Below, piece after piece: positions 6,782-15,290 of a stretch of DNA of 64,000 bases (position 1 is the first letter of the stretch; each line of letters opens with the position of its first letter). The stretch covers positions 14,195-78,194 of the forward strand of contig DATIYF010000020.1 in assembly GCA_035517775.1 (NCBI GenBank), read 5' to 3'. The stretch comes from DATIYF01 sp035517775 (GTDB taxonomy: Bacteria; Acidobacteriota; Terriglobia; Terriglobales; Acidobacteriaceae). The notes beneath the pieces are model-generated. The model did no database searches and was not told the DNA's origin. It saw only the letters and a program-made list of their open reading frames with translations. A program made the position numbers and the translations under genes.

Positions 6782-8578
6782 TCAGCCGCGCAGCCGCAGG
6801 ATGCGATAGGCCACCACATCGCCTTCGTGCTTGGTTGAGACGGTGGTCTTCTCGGCATCCACCAACTCCCACACGCGCTGGTGCACCTGCGGGCTGGCGA
6901 GAATTTCCCCGCCGCCTGCGGCCGAGCAGTAGCGCGCCGAAAAGTTCACCGTGTCTCCGATCACGGTGTATTCCATGCAGTCGTTCGAGCCGATGAAGCC
7001 ATGCACGACCTCGCCGGAGTGCACGCCGATGCCGATCTCGCAGTTCGCCAGTCCCTTGGCGGAGCGGCGCCGGCTGACCTCGAGCGCCGCCTGCTGCATT
7101 TCAGTAGCGGCGAGGATGGCCTTGCGGCAGTGTTTGGGGTCTTCTTCGGGGCTGCCGAAGACCGCCATAATGGCATCGCCCACAAAATTGTTGATCATGC
7201 CGTCATGGGCAAAGACTTTCTCGGTCATGAGCGAAAAATAGTCGTTCAGCATGTCGCCCACGTCTTCGGGGTCCATTTTGGCGGCCTGGCGGGTGAAGCC
7301 GCGCATATCGGCGCACACAATGCTGACTACGGCGCGTTCGCCCCCCAGGCGCAGCTTGCCCATGCGAGCTCTCTGCAAAAGCCGCTGCCGAATCCGGGGA
7401 GAAAAATTGGTCAGCAGGCGCTCCATAGTCTTGACGTTGGCCTGCAACTCCAGGCGCAGTTCCTGGTGCGCCAGCGACAGAGCAAGCTGCCGCGCCGCAA
7501 TGATCACCAGCTGCAGATCGCGGGTCTCAAACAGCGGCTGCAGTTTCGAAGAGTCCAGGCATACCACGCCGAAGACCACGCCATTGGCCAGCATGGGAGC
7601 GTAGATGCCCGCCTCTAACCGCGCCTCGCGCTGGGTGAGCGAGAGCGCCTCGCCTTTGGTCCACAGGAAGGCTTTTTTCTGCTCGATCGCCCGCCGGACC
7701 GAAGTCATGCTGATGCGGAAAACCTGCCGCGGACTCTGGGCCTTGAGCATCAACTCATCGCTCTGGCGGTCCAGCACCAGCACGGCGCCGCGCTGGGCCG
7801 CGGGAACTATGCGCAGCAATTCGTCGAGGACTTTTTCCAGCATGGCGTCCACCGAGCCCTCGCCACCGTATTCCCAGGCCAGCTCGCAAACCCGCGCCAC
7901 GCGTTCACCCTCTTGCTGGTGCGAGGAGGTTCGCATGGAGTCAGCCGCGTTGATCTCTTCCAGCACTTTGATTCCCGGCTCTTCGGCGGGCTCGGGGGAG
8001 CGATAGGCAAGCGCAGGCCGGGCGTCATCCTTTAAGGTTGGCGGTGGCGGGGTGGGTGGGGGCGGGCTGTGCGGGGCGGTAGGCGGCGCGGAAAAGGCCG
8101 CGCTGCGGTTCACCGCCAGAACCAGGCCGTGAAGATTAGGGCCAAGCAAATGCTCTAGCGCGGTGGTAGGCCGCTTGCAGATCGCGGTGAGAAGCGTAAG
8201 CAGGTCGAGCCGCCCGCCCAGGCTCAATTCCCGGGCATAATCGAAGGCCTTGCGGCTGGCGGCGGAGCGGTGAAGTTCCCGCGGGCGGCTGGAGTTGTGG
8301 GGCTCGCAGAACAGGGCCCTGCGCAATAGAAGGCGGATACTTTCGCGGTTGACATGCGCTCTTCCGAGCGCCGCCCGCACCAATTCCACTTCGCCTTCCA
8401 GTTGCTTCCTGGCGCCGGCCGGGTCCGGGGACGGGTTCTTCGGACGCCAGTCCTCGAAGCCGAGAATCCCATAGAGCAGGTGGACGGGCTCAATCTCCGC
8501 CCCATTCATCTCCACGGCGAAATCGGCGGCAGTCTGCCACGCCAGGCGGACGCCCTCGCTGATGGGTAATTCGGCCAC
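6782..8578 (-). CDS. Clp-N / GAF / class III nucleotide cyclase protein
   Basis: 598 residues from a GTG at 8578 with AGGGA upstream; a TTG at 8641 is the alternative. Residues 5-155 resemble the two-repeat Clp N-domain (EIEPVHLLYGILG) that in ClpA/ClpB receives substrates. A Pro-rich linker follows (168-181), then a GAF domain (about 225-375), a signalling helix (375-405) and a class III cyclase domain (410-598). Metal Asps are Asp424 (CADMRGFT) and Asp468 (VGDAIMAVFG). The transition-state Asn545 and Arg549 are present (VNFSAR). The usual purine-selecting Lys before the second Asp motif is Asn (NNFVGD). Cytoplasmic. It divergently faces a second cyclase-domain gene. Confidence 0.82.
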   Translation of the reverse strand: MAELPISEGVRLAWQTAADFAVEMNGAEIEPVHLLYGILGFEDWRPKNPSPDPAGARKQLEGEVELVRAALGRAHVNRESIRLLLRRALFCEPHNSSRPRELHRSAASRKAFDYARELSLGGRLDLLTLLTAICKRPTTALEHLLGPNLHGLVLAVNRSAAFSAPPTAPHSPPPPTPPPPTLKDDARPALAYRSPEPAEEPGIKVLEEINAADSMRTSSHQQEGERVARVCELAWEYGGEGSVDAMLEKVLDELLRIVPAAQRGAVLVLDRQSDELMLKAQSPRQVFRISMTSVRRAIEQKKAFLWTKGEALSLTQREARLEAGIYAPMLANGVVFGVVCLDSSKLQPLFETRDLQLVIIAARQLALSLAHQELRLELQANVKTMERLLTNFSPRIRQRLLQRARMGKLRLGGERAVVSIVCADMRGFTRQAAKMDPEDVGDMLNDYFSLMTEKVFAHDGMINNFVGDAIMAVFGSPEEDPKHCRKAILAATEMQQAALEVSRRRSAKGLANCEIGIGVHSGEVVHGFIGSNDCMEYTVIGDTVNFSARYCSAAGGGEILASPQVHQRVWELVDAEKTTVSTKHEGDVVAYRILRLRG

Positions 8579-8788
8579 GGCTGAAACTCGTCCCTGGGTG
8601 CCGAGTACCGATACTTTACGGAGACTGCCCCTGCGGTGCAAGGAAACATTGCGGCCAGGGGGGAAACTTTGTGCCCTCGGGCGGCCGCACAGGCTGGCCG
8701 GGGATGTGCCCTATATCGTTGTGCTATTTGGTTGTCCTATTATGGAGCGGTTGTAGCTGGTTGCGAAGCGGAGTTCGGAGAGCCAACT

Positions 8789-10873
8789 TTGCCGGAGCGC
8801 CCACCCACGCCAGATCAACGCCACATCGCGCAGCAAGTCGCCGATCGTATTGCCCGCCAGGCCGCGGTCAAGCCTGAGGAGCGCGAGCGGGCAGTGGCCG
8901 AGGCGATCAGCGCGCTGGGAACCCTAACCGAACTTGGATTTCAGATTCTGCCGCCCGGCGATGACAACAGTACGGCGGCGGACCCGGATGAAGAGCTTCT
9001 GGCTGAGATCGCGGCGGCGCGTAAGAATCTCCGCCGCCTGCGCGAGATCTGGGCCGCGCACAATTCCGAACGCTGGGCGCGAACGCCTTCCGCCTACTCC
9101 GCGCTGGGAAACGCTCTGCTCAAATGCGGCGAGCCGATTCTGGCTTTTGACGTGCTGCGCCAGGGACTGGCTCTGCGGCCCGATTACCGCACCCGGCAAC
9201 TGTGCGCTCTGGCCTTGCTGCGCTCGGGAGCGGTGGATTCTGCGCGCACCATCCTGCAACAACTTATCTCGGAGAATGCGAAAGACGAAGAGTCGCTCGG
9301 CATGCTGGCCCGCGCCGAAAAGAATCTGGCGGCCTCAGAGGCGGATGCGGATCGCCGCCGCCGGCACTGGCTGCGCGCCTTCTTGCTCTACCGCCGCGCA
9401 TTTCGTCTGACCGGCGGCTATTGGACCGGCATCAATGCGGCCACCATTGCCCTGGTGCTGAGCCGGCCGCGCATCGCAGGCCGCATCGCCGATCAGGTAA
9501 TCCGCCTCTGCCGGGAGCAGATTGAGGCCGGCGCCTCAGAAGAAGATCTTTTCTGGGCTTACGCCACGCTGGGCGAAGCCAATCTCGTGGTGGGCGACGG
9601 GGCGGGGGCAGAGAACTATTACGGCAAGGCCATGGCGATGCCGGCCGCCGGCCCGGGCAACGTCGCCTCCATGCGGCACAACGCCAAGCTGATTTTGGCC
9701 AGCGCGCACAGGAACTTCTCCCTTGACCGGGCCCTGCCCGTGCCTCCGGTCATGGTCTTCAGCGGCCACATGCTCGATCGCGAGGGGCGCGAGAGGCCGC
9801 GCTTTCCGGCGGAAGAAATTCCGCAGGTCCAGGCCGCACTCCGCAAGCACCTTGAGGGCAAGCCCGCCTTCTGCTACTCCTCGGGCGCCTGCGGCGCCGA
9901 CATCCTCTTTCTTGAGGAGAATGCGCGCAACGGCGGCGAGAACTACATCGTTTTGCCCTTTCCCGAGGAAGAGTTCATCCGCAGCAGTGTGGCCACGGGC
10001 GGAGGCGGCTGGGAAGAACGCTTTCGCGCCCTGGTGAAAAGCGCCGCCAAGGTGTACATCCTCTCCACCGGCCGTTCTCCTTTTCCCGGCATCGAGTACG
10101 AATTCACTAATGCGGTGATTGTCGGTTTGGCGCAGCTGAAGGCGCGGCAGATGGATAGCGACCTGAAGGCCCTGACGGTCTGGGACGGCGCCCGGGGAGA
10201 AATTGGCGGAACGTCGCATGCGGTGGAACGCTGGCGCCACCTGGGCATTCCGACTCGGATCATTCGTCCCTCTGCGGCTGGCAACCCGCCGCCGGATTCC
10301 GTCGCCAGGCCAACGGAAGGTAACGGCAGCTTTACTCCTGAAATTCGCGCCATCCTCTTCGGCGACGCGGTGGGTTTCAGCAAGCTGATCGAAAGCCAGA
10401 TTCCGACCTTCTTTGAAGAATTCATGGGCATTGTAGGGCGTTTTGTGCGCCAGGGTGAAAACTCGCCGCTGTGTGTAAACGCCTGGGGCGATGGCCTTTA
10501 TATGGTCTTTGCCTGCGCCCGCAGCGCGGGATTATTTGCTCTGCGCCTGCATCGCCACCTGATGGGAATTGACTGGGCCGGCCGCGGCCTGCCGGCAAAC
10601 CTTGCCCTGCGAATCGGCCTGCACGCCGGTCCGGTCTATGCCTGCGACGATCCCGTGACCGGTTTGCCGACCTTCATCGGCGCCCAGGTGACGCGTGCCG
10701 CGCGCATCGAGCCTATTACTCCGCCGGGAAGCGTCTATGTCAGCGAGCAGTTTGCGGCCATATCCGCCGCCGAAGGTGTGCGGGAATTCAGTTGCGAGTA
10801 TGTGGGCGTCACCCCGGCGGCCAAGGGATACGGCGACTATCCCACCTACGTGCTGCACGCGCGCGGCGAGTGA
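8789..10873 (+). CDS. TPR-S (TRAFs-binding-like) / SLOG-like / nucleotide cyclase fusion
   Basis: 694 residues if translation starts at the TTG at 8789 (GGAGAG six bases upstream); the open frame continues to 8636. Residues 65-310 look like the TPR-S or 'MAP3K TRAFs-binding' region (SAYSALGNALLKCGEP, AFLLYRRAFRL, YWTGINAATIAL). Residues 318-495 resemble a SLOG/Rossmann nucleotide-binding module (VMVFSGHMLD, CYSSGACGADILFLEENA, YIVLPFPEEEF). Residues 518-690 are a cyclase domain with Asp526 (FGDAVGFS) and Asp568 (WGDGLYMVF); the transition-state Asn is Thr635, Arg639 is kept (VTRAARIEP). Family calls are from memory. TPR-S and SLOG domains are known from nucleotide-dependent immune and stress circuits. 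Confidence 0.72.
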   Translation: MPERPPTPDQRHIAQQVADRIARQAAVKPEERERAVAEAISALGTLTELGFQILPPGDDNSTAADPDEELLAEIAAARKNLRRLREIWAAHNSERWARTPSAYSALGNALLKCGEPILAFDVLRQGLALRPDYRTRQLCALALLRSGAVDSARTILQQLISENAKDEESLGMLARAEKNLAASEADADRRRRHWLRAFLLYRRAFRLTGGYWTGINAATIALVLSRPRIAGRIADQVIRLCREQIEAGASEEDLFWAYATLGEANLVVGDGAGAENYYGKAMAMPAAGPGNVASMRHNAKLILASAHRNFSLDRALPVPPVMVFSGHMLDREGRERPRFPAEEIPQVQAALRKHLEGKPAFCYSSGACGADILFLEENARNGGENYIVLPFPEEEFIRSSVATGGGGWEERFRALVKSAAKVYILSTGRSPFPGIEYEFTNAVIVGLAQLKARQMDSDLKALTVWDGARGEIGGTSHAVERWRHLGIPTRIIRPSAAGNPPPDSVARPTEGNGSFTPEIRAILFGDAVGFSKLIESQIPTFFEEFMGIVGRFVRQGENSPLCVNAWGDGLYMVFACARSAGLFALRLHRHLMGIDWAGRGLPANLALRIGLHAGPVYACDDPVTGLPTFIGAQVTRAARIEPITPPGSVYVSEQFAAISAAEGVREFSCEYVGVTPAAKGYGDYPTYVLHARGE

Positions 10874-11176
10874 TTTTCACGGCGGCAACCGGGTTCCTGT
10901 CTGCGGGTCATACCAGGGTTGCGCAGGCGCCCAAATCTGCCCCCCTTCGCCCGCCGCGATTATTGCAAACCTTGCTGACTTTCTAGTAGCCTTAGCATCT
11001 CCACGAAGAGGCCGCCGCGCCTGGCGCTCCGAAGCCCGCGGCGAAAGCGGAAGCGATGGACGCTTTCCGCTTGGGCAAGCAGTAAAACGATCGCGCACGA
11101 CCACGATGCGTGGCTGTCTTTTGCGGCGTAGAACAACCATGGATAGAAAGTGACGCGGGTGCGAGGAGGGGGCTCT
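10874..11176 (+). promoter_or_regulatory. Intergenic leader of the TonB-receptor operon with two hairpins
   Basis: 303 bp without a coding frame. It holds a long hairpin AAGCGGAAGCG (11045-11055) / CGCTTTCCGCTT (11061-11072) with one bulged base. A second hairpin CCACG-ATG-CGTGG (11101-11113) is followed within five bases by TTTT. The pair ends about 60 bp before the receptor start, so it could be an attenuator-like leader. The ribosome site GAGGAGGGGG stands just before the ATG at 11177. No promoter could be chosen with confidence. Confidence 0.4.
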
Positions 11177-14100
11177 ATGACCAGGTTCATGCGAATTCTA
11201 AGGATTGGCTTTTGCCTTTTGGCCCTGTGGGGCCAGGCTTGGGCGCAGGGCGGGGCTACCGGGGCAATCAGCGGCACGGTAGTGGACCCGACCGGTGCGG
11301 TGGTGGGCGGAGCGCAGGTCCGCATCGTCAATCAGGATACCGGCGTTCTGGCGCGCGAGCTCAAGACCGATGGCAGCGGCTCGTTTACCGCCACTCTGCT
11401 TCCGGTCGGCAATTACACCATCACGATCCAGGGCTCGGGTTTTGCCACCGGCACCATTCCCAATATTGCCGTGCGAGTCACAGAAACCACGCGAGTCAAC
11501 GCCAAACTGGTTCCACAAGCGGTGCAGCAGAGCGTGAATGTGCAAGCCGAAGTGCAGACGGTTGACACCACCACCGCGACCACCGGCCAGGCCATCAACT
11601 CCAACACCATTCGCAATCTGCCGCTCGCCACCCAGAACTTTCAGCAGTTGCTGACCCTCTCCACCGGCGCACAAAGCGAGCTGAATGCTTCCGCACAGCT
11701 GGGCCGTGGGGATGTGCGCATCTTTGTGAACGGCCAGCGCGAAGACAACAACAACTATCTTATCGAAGGCATCAGCGCGACCGACTACAACGTAGCCGAG
11801 CTGACCAATACTCCGCTCCCCAATCCCGACGTGGTGCAGGAATTCAAGGTGCAGACTTCGCTTTACGATGCCAGCCAGGGGCGCAACGGCGGCGGCGATG
11901 TGGACGCCATCCTGAAATCCGGCACCAAGACTTTTCACGGCGACGTGTACGAGTTTTTCCGCAACGACGTTCTGAACGCCAACGAATACTTCCTGAAACA
12001 GACGGGCCAGCCCCGGCCGGTGATCCGGCAGAACATTTTCGGCGGCAGCCTGGGCGGCCCGGTGGGCCGCGATGGCAAACTGGGCTTCTTTTTCGCCAAT
12101 TATCAGGGCACGCGGCAGCTCAGCGGCCTTTCCGGCGGAACCTTCATCAGCACGCAGATTCCCACCCTTCCGACCGACCGCAGCGAAGCCAACCTGATCA
12201 GCACCTTTTTCCCCGATGGTCTGCCCGCCGGCGTCACCAACCTCGATCCCGTGGCCGTGGCCCTGCTGCAGTTTAAGAGCAACCAGTTTGGCAATACTGC
12301 GGGTGGATTCCTGTTCCCCACGGCCAACAGCTCTGGACTATTCGCCGTCAGCAAGCCGGGGCGGTTCAACGACGATCAGTTCACCGCCAACTGGGACCGC
12401 GAGTTCCGGCAGTCGAAAGACAAGATTTCCTCGCGCTTCTTTTTCTCCAACTCTGAGCAGCAGGTGCCGTTTGGCGCCGGCGGGTTGCAGGCTTCGCTCG
12501 GCGGCAGCATCAGCGGCAGCGATCTCAACTTCCCCTATGACCTGCCGGTCCATGACCGCTTCCTGAGCGTTTCGGAAACCCACCTGTTTTCGGAGAGCGT
12601 GGTCAGTGATTTTCGCTTTGGCTACATTCGAATCAATAACGATGCCATCAACGTTCCGCCGGTCACGGTCAGCGATGTTGGAATTGACCGCCCCACCAAC
12701 AACCTGACCAACAACATTTATAAGTTCACCTTTGCCAGCTCGGGCTTTCAGTTTGGCCCCACGCCGCAGGCCAATCAATACCAGACCCAGAACAACTTTG
12801 ACTTCGTGGAAAATCTCAGCTGGGTCAGGGGAGCTCACACCCTGCGTTTCGGCGGCGAGTTCGCCCGGGTGAATCTCGATAAGCTCTTCCCCCAGGTATT
12901 CAATGGCCAGCTCTTCTTTACCAACACGCTCGATGGCAACACCGACTTCCAGAATTTCCTGTTGGGCGCGCCGGAGTTCAGCTTCGGCGGCGGCGGACTG
13001 TACAACCATCAGTACAGGCAGAACAACTACGCTGTGTTTGCCCAGGATGACTGGAAGGTGCGACCTGACCTGACCTTAAATCTGGGCCTGCGGACCGAAT
13101 TGCTCGGCGCATGGACGGATGGCGATTGCCACATCGGCAATTTGGAGTCTTCTCTCACCTACTCGGGAACGTATCCCTTCGTTTATCCGAAATGCGTGAG
13201 CAGCCTGGGGCTTTCCGGGTTCACCGGCTCCGCTGCAGGCTCAACCTTCGGCAACAGCGTATCTACCGGCTGGGGACCCCGAATCGGCTTCGCCTGGGAC
13301 GTGATGGGCCATCACACCACCACGGTGCGCGGCGGCTACGGCATTTACTACGTGCGTGAAGATGTGGGCGCGGTGGACCAACTCAGCTTCCAGGCGCCGA
13401 TTCTGCCCATCGCCTTTGCCGGCGGGGCGCCCGGCAGCCTGGCGACTTTCTTCTCTGGAACGCTGGCGACCAACCCGAACGCCCTGCCTCCGGCGGGGAC
13501 TCTGGATGCCGCCTATATTCCCTGCCTGGCGCAATTTGCCGATCCGGCCTTCCCCGGCGGCGACACCACCCAGGCGGCAAACTACACTTCCTGCGGCGGC
13601 GTGCCTTCGGTGGGCATCTTCGGGCTCGAAGTTCCGCACCACTTCGTGGTGCCCAACACGGCACAATGGAACCTGACCATTCAGCGGGATTTGGGCAAGC
13701 TGTGGGTATTAGAGGTCGGCTACGTGGGCACAAAAGGCACGCATCTGCGTGAAACCCGCGATGCTATTCAGTCGCTCGATGCCAGCCCTTCCCATCCCGT
13801 GATCGTCCACGATGTGGATGGCAACCCTTATCCCATCACCATGAACACCTTGTCCAACGCCATCGCGCGTACGCCCACGCCCGGCTTGAACGGCTATTCC
13901 GGCTATCAGTTGTTCGCCAACGACGCGTACTCGAACTACAACTCTCTGCAGGCTACCGTTTCCCGCAGATGGGGGCGGGGCTACTTCCAGGCGGCTTACA
14001 CGTTTTCGAAGGCGATTGACGCCACCTCCTCGGGCAACACCGCTTTCAACACGGCTTACAACGACCAGAGCGACATCAACGCCTCGCGTGGCCTCTCAGA

Positions 14101-14722
14101 TTTCGACCGCACCCAGCGCCTGAGCGTCAGCTACGTTTACGAACTGCCCATTTTTGAACACGCGGCCGGGTTAGAACACGCCGCCTTCGGTGGGTGGGAG
14201 CTCAGCGGCGTCACCATCTTCCAGTCGGGCACGCCGTTCTCCATTCTCGATTCGGGGGCCGGCACCGCCTTTCTCGGCCAGGGCAGCACACCGCTGCTGG
14301 GCGCCAGCCTGGCGCCAGGCGCCAGTATTTCGGATGGGTTGACCAGCGGCGACATTCACCAGCGCATTAATGGATATCTGAATCCCGCGGCGTTCGCTCC
14401 CGCACCCCAACTGTATCCGGCGCAGTGCCAGGCCGAGACCGATGGGACGGGCAACTTTTGCGGCACCGGCTTCGGCGATCTGGGCCGTAACATCTATCGC
14501 GGGCCGCACGAACAGAACTGGGATTTTTCATTGATCAAGCACATCCAGCTCACGGAGCGCCAGGACCTGCGCTTCACGGCCGATTTCTTCAACCTGTGGA
14601 ATCACGTCAACTTTGCCAATCCGGCGGTTACGGATATCGAGGCTGGCCCCTCGTTCGGCAAGATCGTCAACACCAAGGGCACGCCGCGCCTGATTCAGTT
14701 CTCGCTGCGGTGGGCGTTCTGA
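11177..14722 (+). CDS. TonB-dependent receptor with carboxypeptidase-regulatory domain (Oar-like)
   Basis: 1,181 residues from the ATG at 11177; an in-frame GTG at 11150 has no good ribosome site. A signal peptide ends near AWAQG. A carboxypeptidase-regulatory (beta-sandwich) domain follows (GAISGTVVDPTGAVVGGAQV), then a plug-like segment (about 115-260, NSNTIRNLPLATQNFQQLL) and an outer-membrane barrel ending in Phe (LIQFSLRWAF). This architecture and length are typical of acidobacterial receptors thought to import large or complex substrates. Substrate unknown. The stop codon is one base from the next ATG, so it heads a three-gene unit with the AhpD-like and aminotransferase genes. Confidence 0.92.
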   Translation: MTRFMRILRIGFCLLALWGQAWAQGGATGAISGTVVDPTGAVVGGAQVRIVNQDTGVLARELKTDGSGSFTATLLPVGNYTITIQGSGFATGTIPNIAVRVTETTRVNAKLVPQAVQQSVNVQAEVQTVDTTTATTGQAINSNTIRNLPLATQNFQQLLTLSTGAQSELNASAQLGRGDVRIFVNGQREDNNNYLIEGISATDYNVAELTNTPLPNPDVVQEFKVQTSLYDASQGRNGGGDVDAILKSGTKTFHGDVYEFFRNDVLNANEYFLKQTGQPRPVIRQNIFGGSLGGPVGRDGKLGFFFANYQGTRQLSGLSGGTFISTQIPTLPTDRSEANLISTFFPDGLPAGVTNLDPVAVALLQFKSNQFGNTAGGFLFPTANSSGLFAVSKPGRFNDDQFTANWDREFRQSKDKISSRFFFSNSEQQVPFGAGGLQASLGGSISGSDLNFPYDLPVHDRFLSVSETHLFSESVVSDFRFGYIRINNDAINVPPVTVSDVGIDRPTNNLTNNIYKFTFASSGFQFGPTPQANQYQTQNNFDFVENLSWVRGAHTLRFGGEFARVNLDKLFPQVFNGQLFFTNTLDGNTDFQNFLLGAPEFSFGGGGLYNHQYRQNNYAVFAQDDWKVRPDLTLNLGLRTELLGAWTDGDCHIGNLESSLTYSGTYPFVYPKCVSSLGLSGFTGSAAGSTFGNSVSTGWGPRIGFAWDVMGHHTTTVRGGYGIYYVREDVGAVDQLSFQAPILPIAFAGGAPGSLATFFSGTLATNPNALPPAGTLDAAYIPCLAQFADPAFPGGDTTQAANYTSCGGVPSVGIFGLEVPHHFVVPNTAQWNLTIQRDLGKLWVLEVGYVGTKGTHLRETRDAIQSLDASPSHPVIVHDVDGNPYPITMNTLSNAIARTPTPGLNGYSGYQLFANDAYSNYNSLQATVSRRWGRGYFQAAYTFSKAIDATSSGNTAFNTAYNDQSDINASRGLSDFDRTQRLSVSYVYELPIFEHAAGLEHAAFGGWELSGVTIFQSGTPFSILDSGAGTAFLGQGSTPLLGASLAPGASISDGLTSGDIHQRINGYLNPAAFAPAPQLYPAQCQAETDGTGNFCGTGFGDLGRNIYRGPHEQNWDFSLIKHIQLTERQDLRFTADFFNLWNHVNFANPAVTDIEAGPSFGKIVNTKGTPRLIQFSLRWAF

Positions 14723-14723
14723 C

Positions 14724-15287
14724 ATGAATGAGCCACAGGGAAGACTCGCCATGCTCGGGCGGGACGAAGTGCCGCCCGAAATCGCCGCTCTTTACGACGC
14801 CTTGCTCAAGCAGCGCGGCGCCGTTCCCAACATGTTCAAAACCGTTGCCCGCGTTCCCGGCCTGGCCCTGGGATTTGCCGGCCTGCTCAAGCCTTTGCTG
14901 AGCGATGGCGCCCTGCCCGGTTGGTACAAAGAACTGGTGGCGACTCGCCTTTCGGTTTTGCTTGGTTCCGGCTATGCGGTCACCGCCCATAGCCTTTCGG
15001 CCAGCCAGAAGGGTGCCAGCGCGGAGCAGATCGAAGCCGCGAAGACCGATTTCGAGGAAGGTCCATTTAGCGATGCCGAGAAGCTGGGCTTTCGCTGCGC
15101 GGAGCGCCTGCACCGCTCGGCCGGCGAGATTGACGAGGCGTTCTACGCCGAGCTGAAAGCGGCCTTCAATGATGCGCAGATCATCGAGCTGATCGCCACC
15201 GCCGCGGTCTTCGAATTCTTTCCCCGTTTTGTAGATGCTCTGCGCATTCCTACCACCCCCATTCCTGCGACGGCTCTCAAGGGATAG
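14724..15287 (+). CDS. Carboxymuconolactone decarboxylase/AhpD-like protein
   Basis: 187 residues, all-alpha CMD fold: VPPEIAALYDALLKQRGAVPNMFKTVAR, a helix ending WYKELVATRLSVLLGSGYAVTAHS, then SDAEKLGFRCAERLH and FNDAQIIELIATAAVFEFFPRFVDAL (quoted in parts of the same frame). The AhpD redox CxxC and the usual Cys before the conserved His are absent (GYAVTAHS), so peroxidase activity is unlikely; a binding or decarboxylase-like role is possible. One base after the receptor stop and three bases before the aminotransferase start. Confidence 0.8.
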   Translation: MNEPQGRLAMLGRDEVPPEIAALYDALLKQRGAVPNMFKTVARVPGLALGFAGLLKPLLSDGALPGWYKELVATRLSVLLGSGYAVTAHSLSASQKGASAEQIEAAKTDFEEGPFSDAEKLGFRCAERLHRSAGEIDEAFYAELKAAFNDAQIIELIATAAVFEFFPRFVDALRIPTTPIPATALKG

Positions 15288-15290
15288 AGC

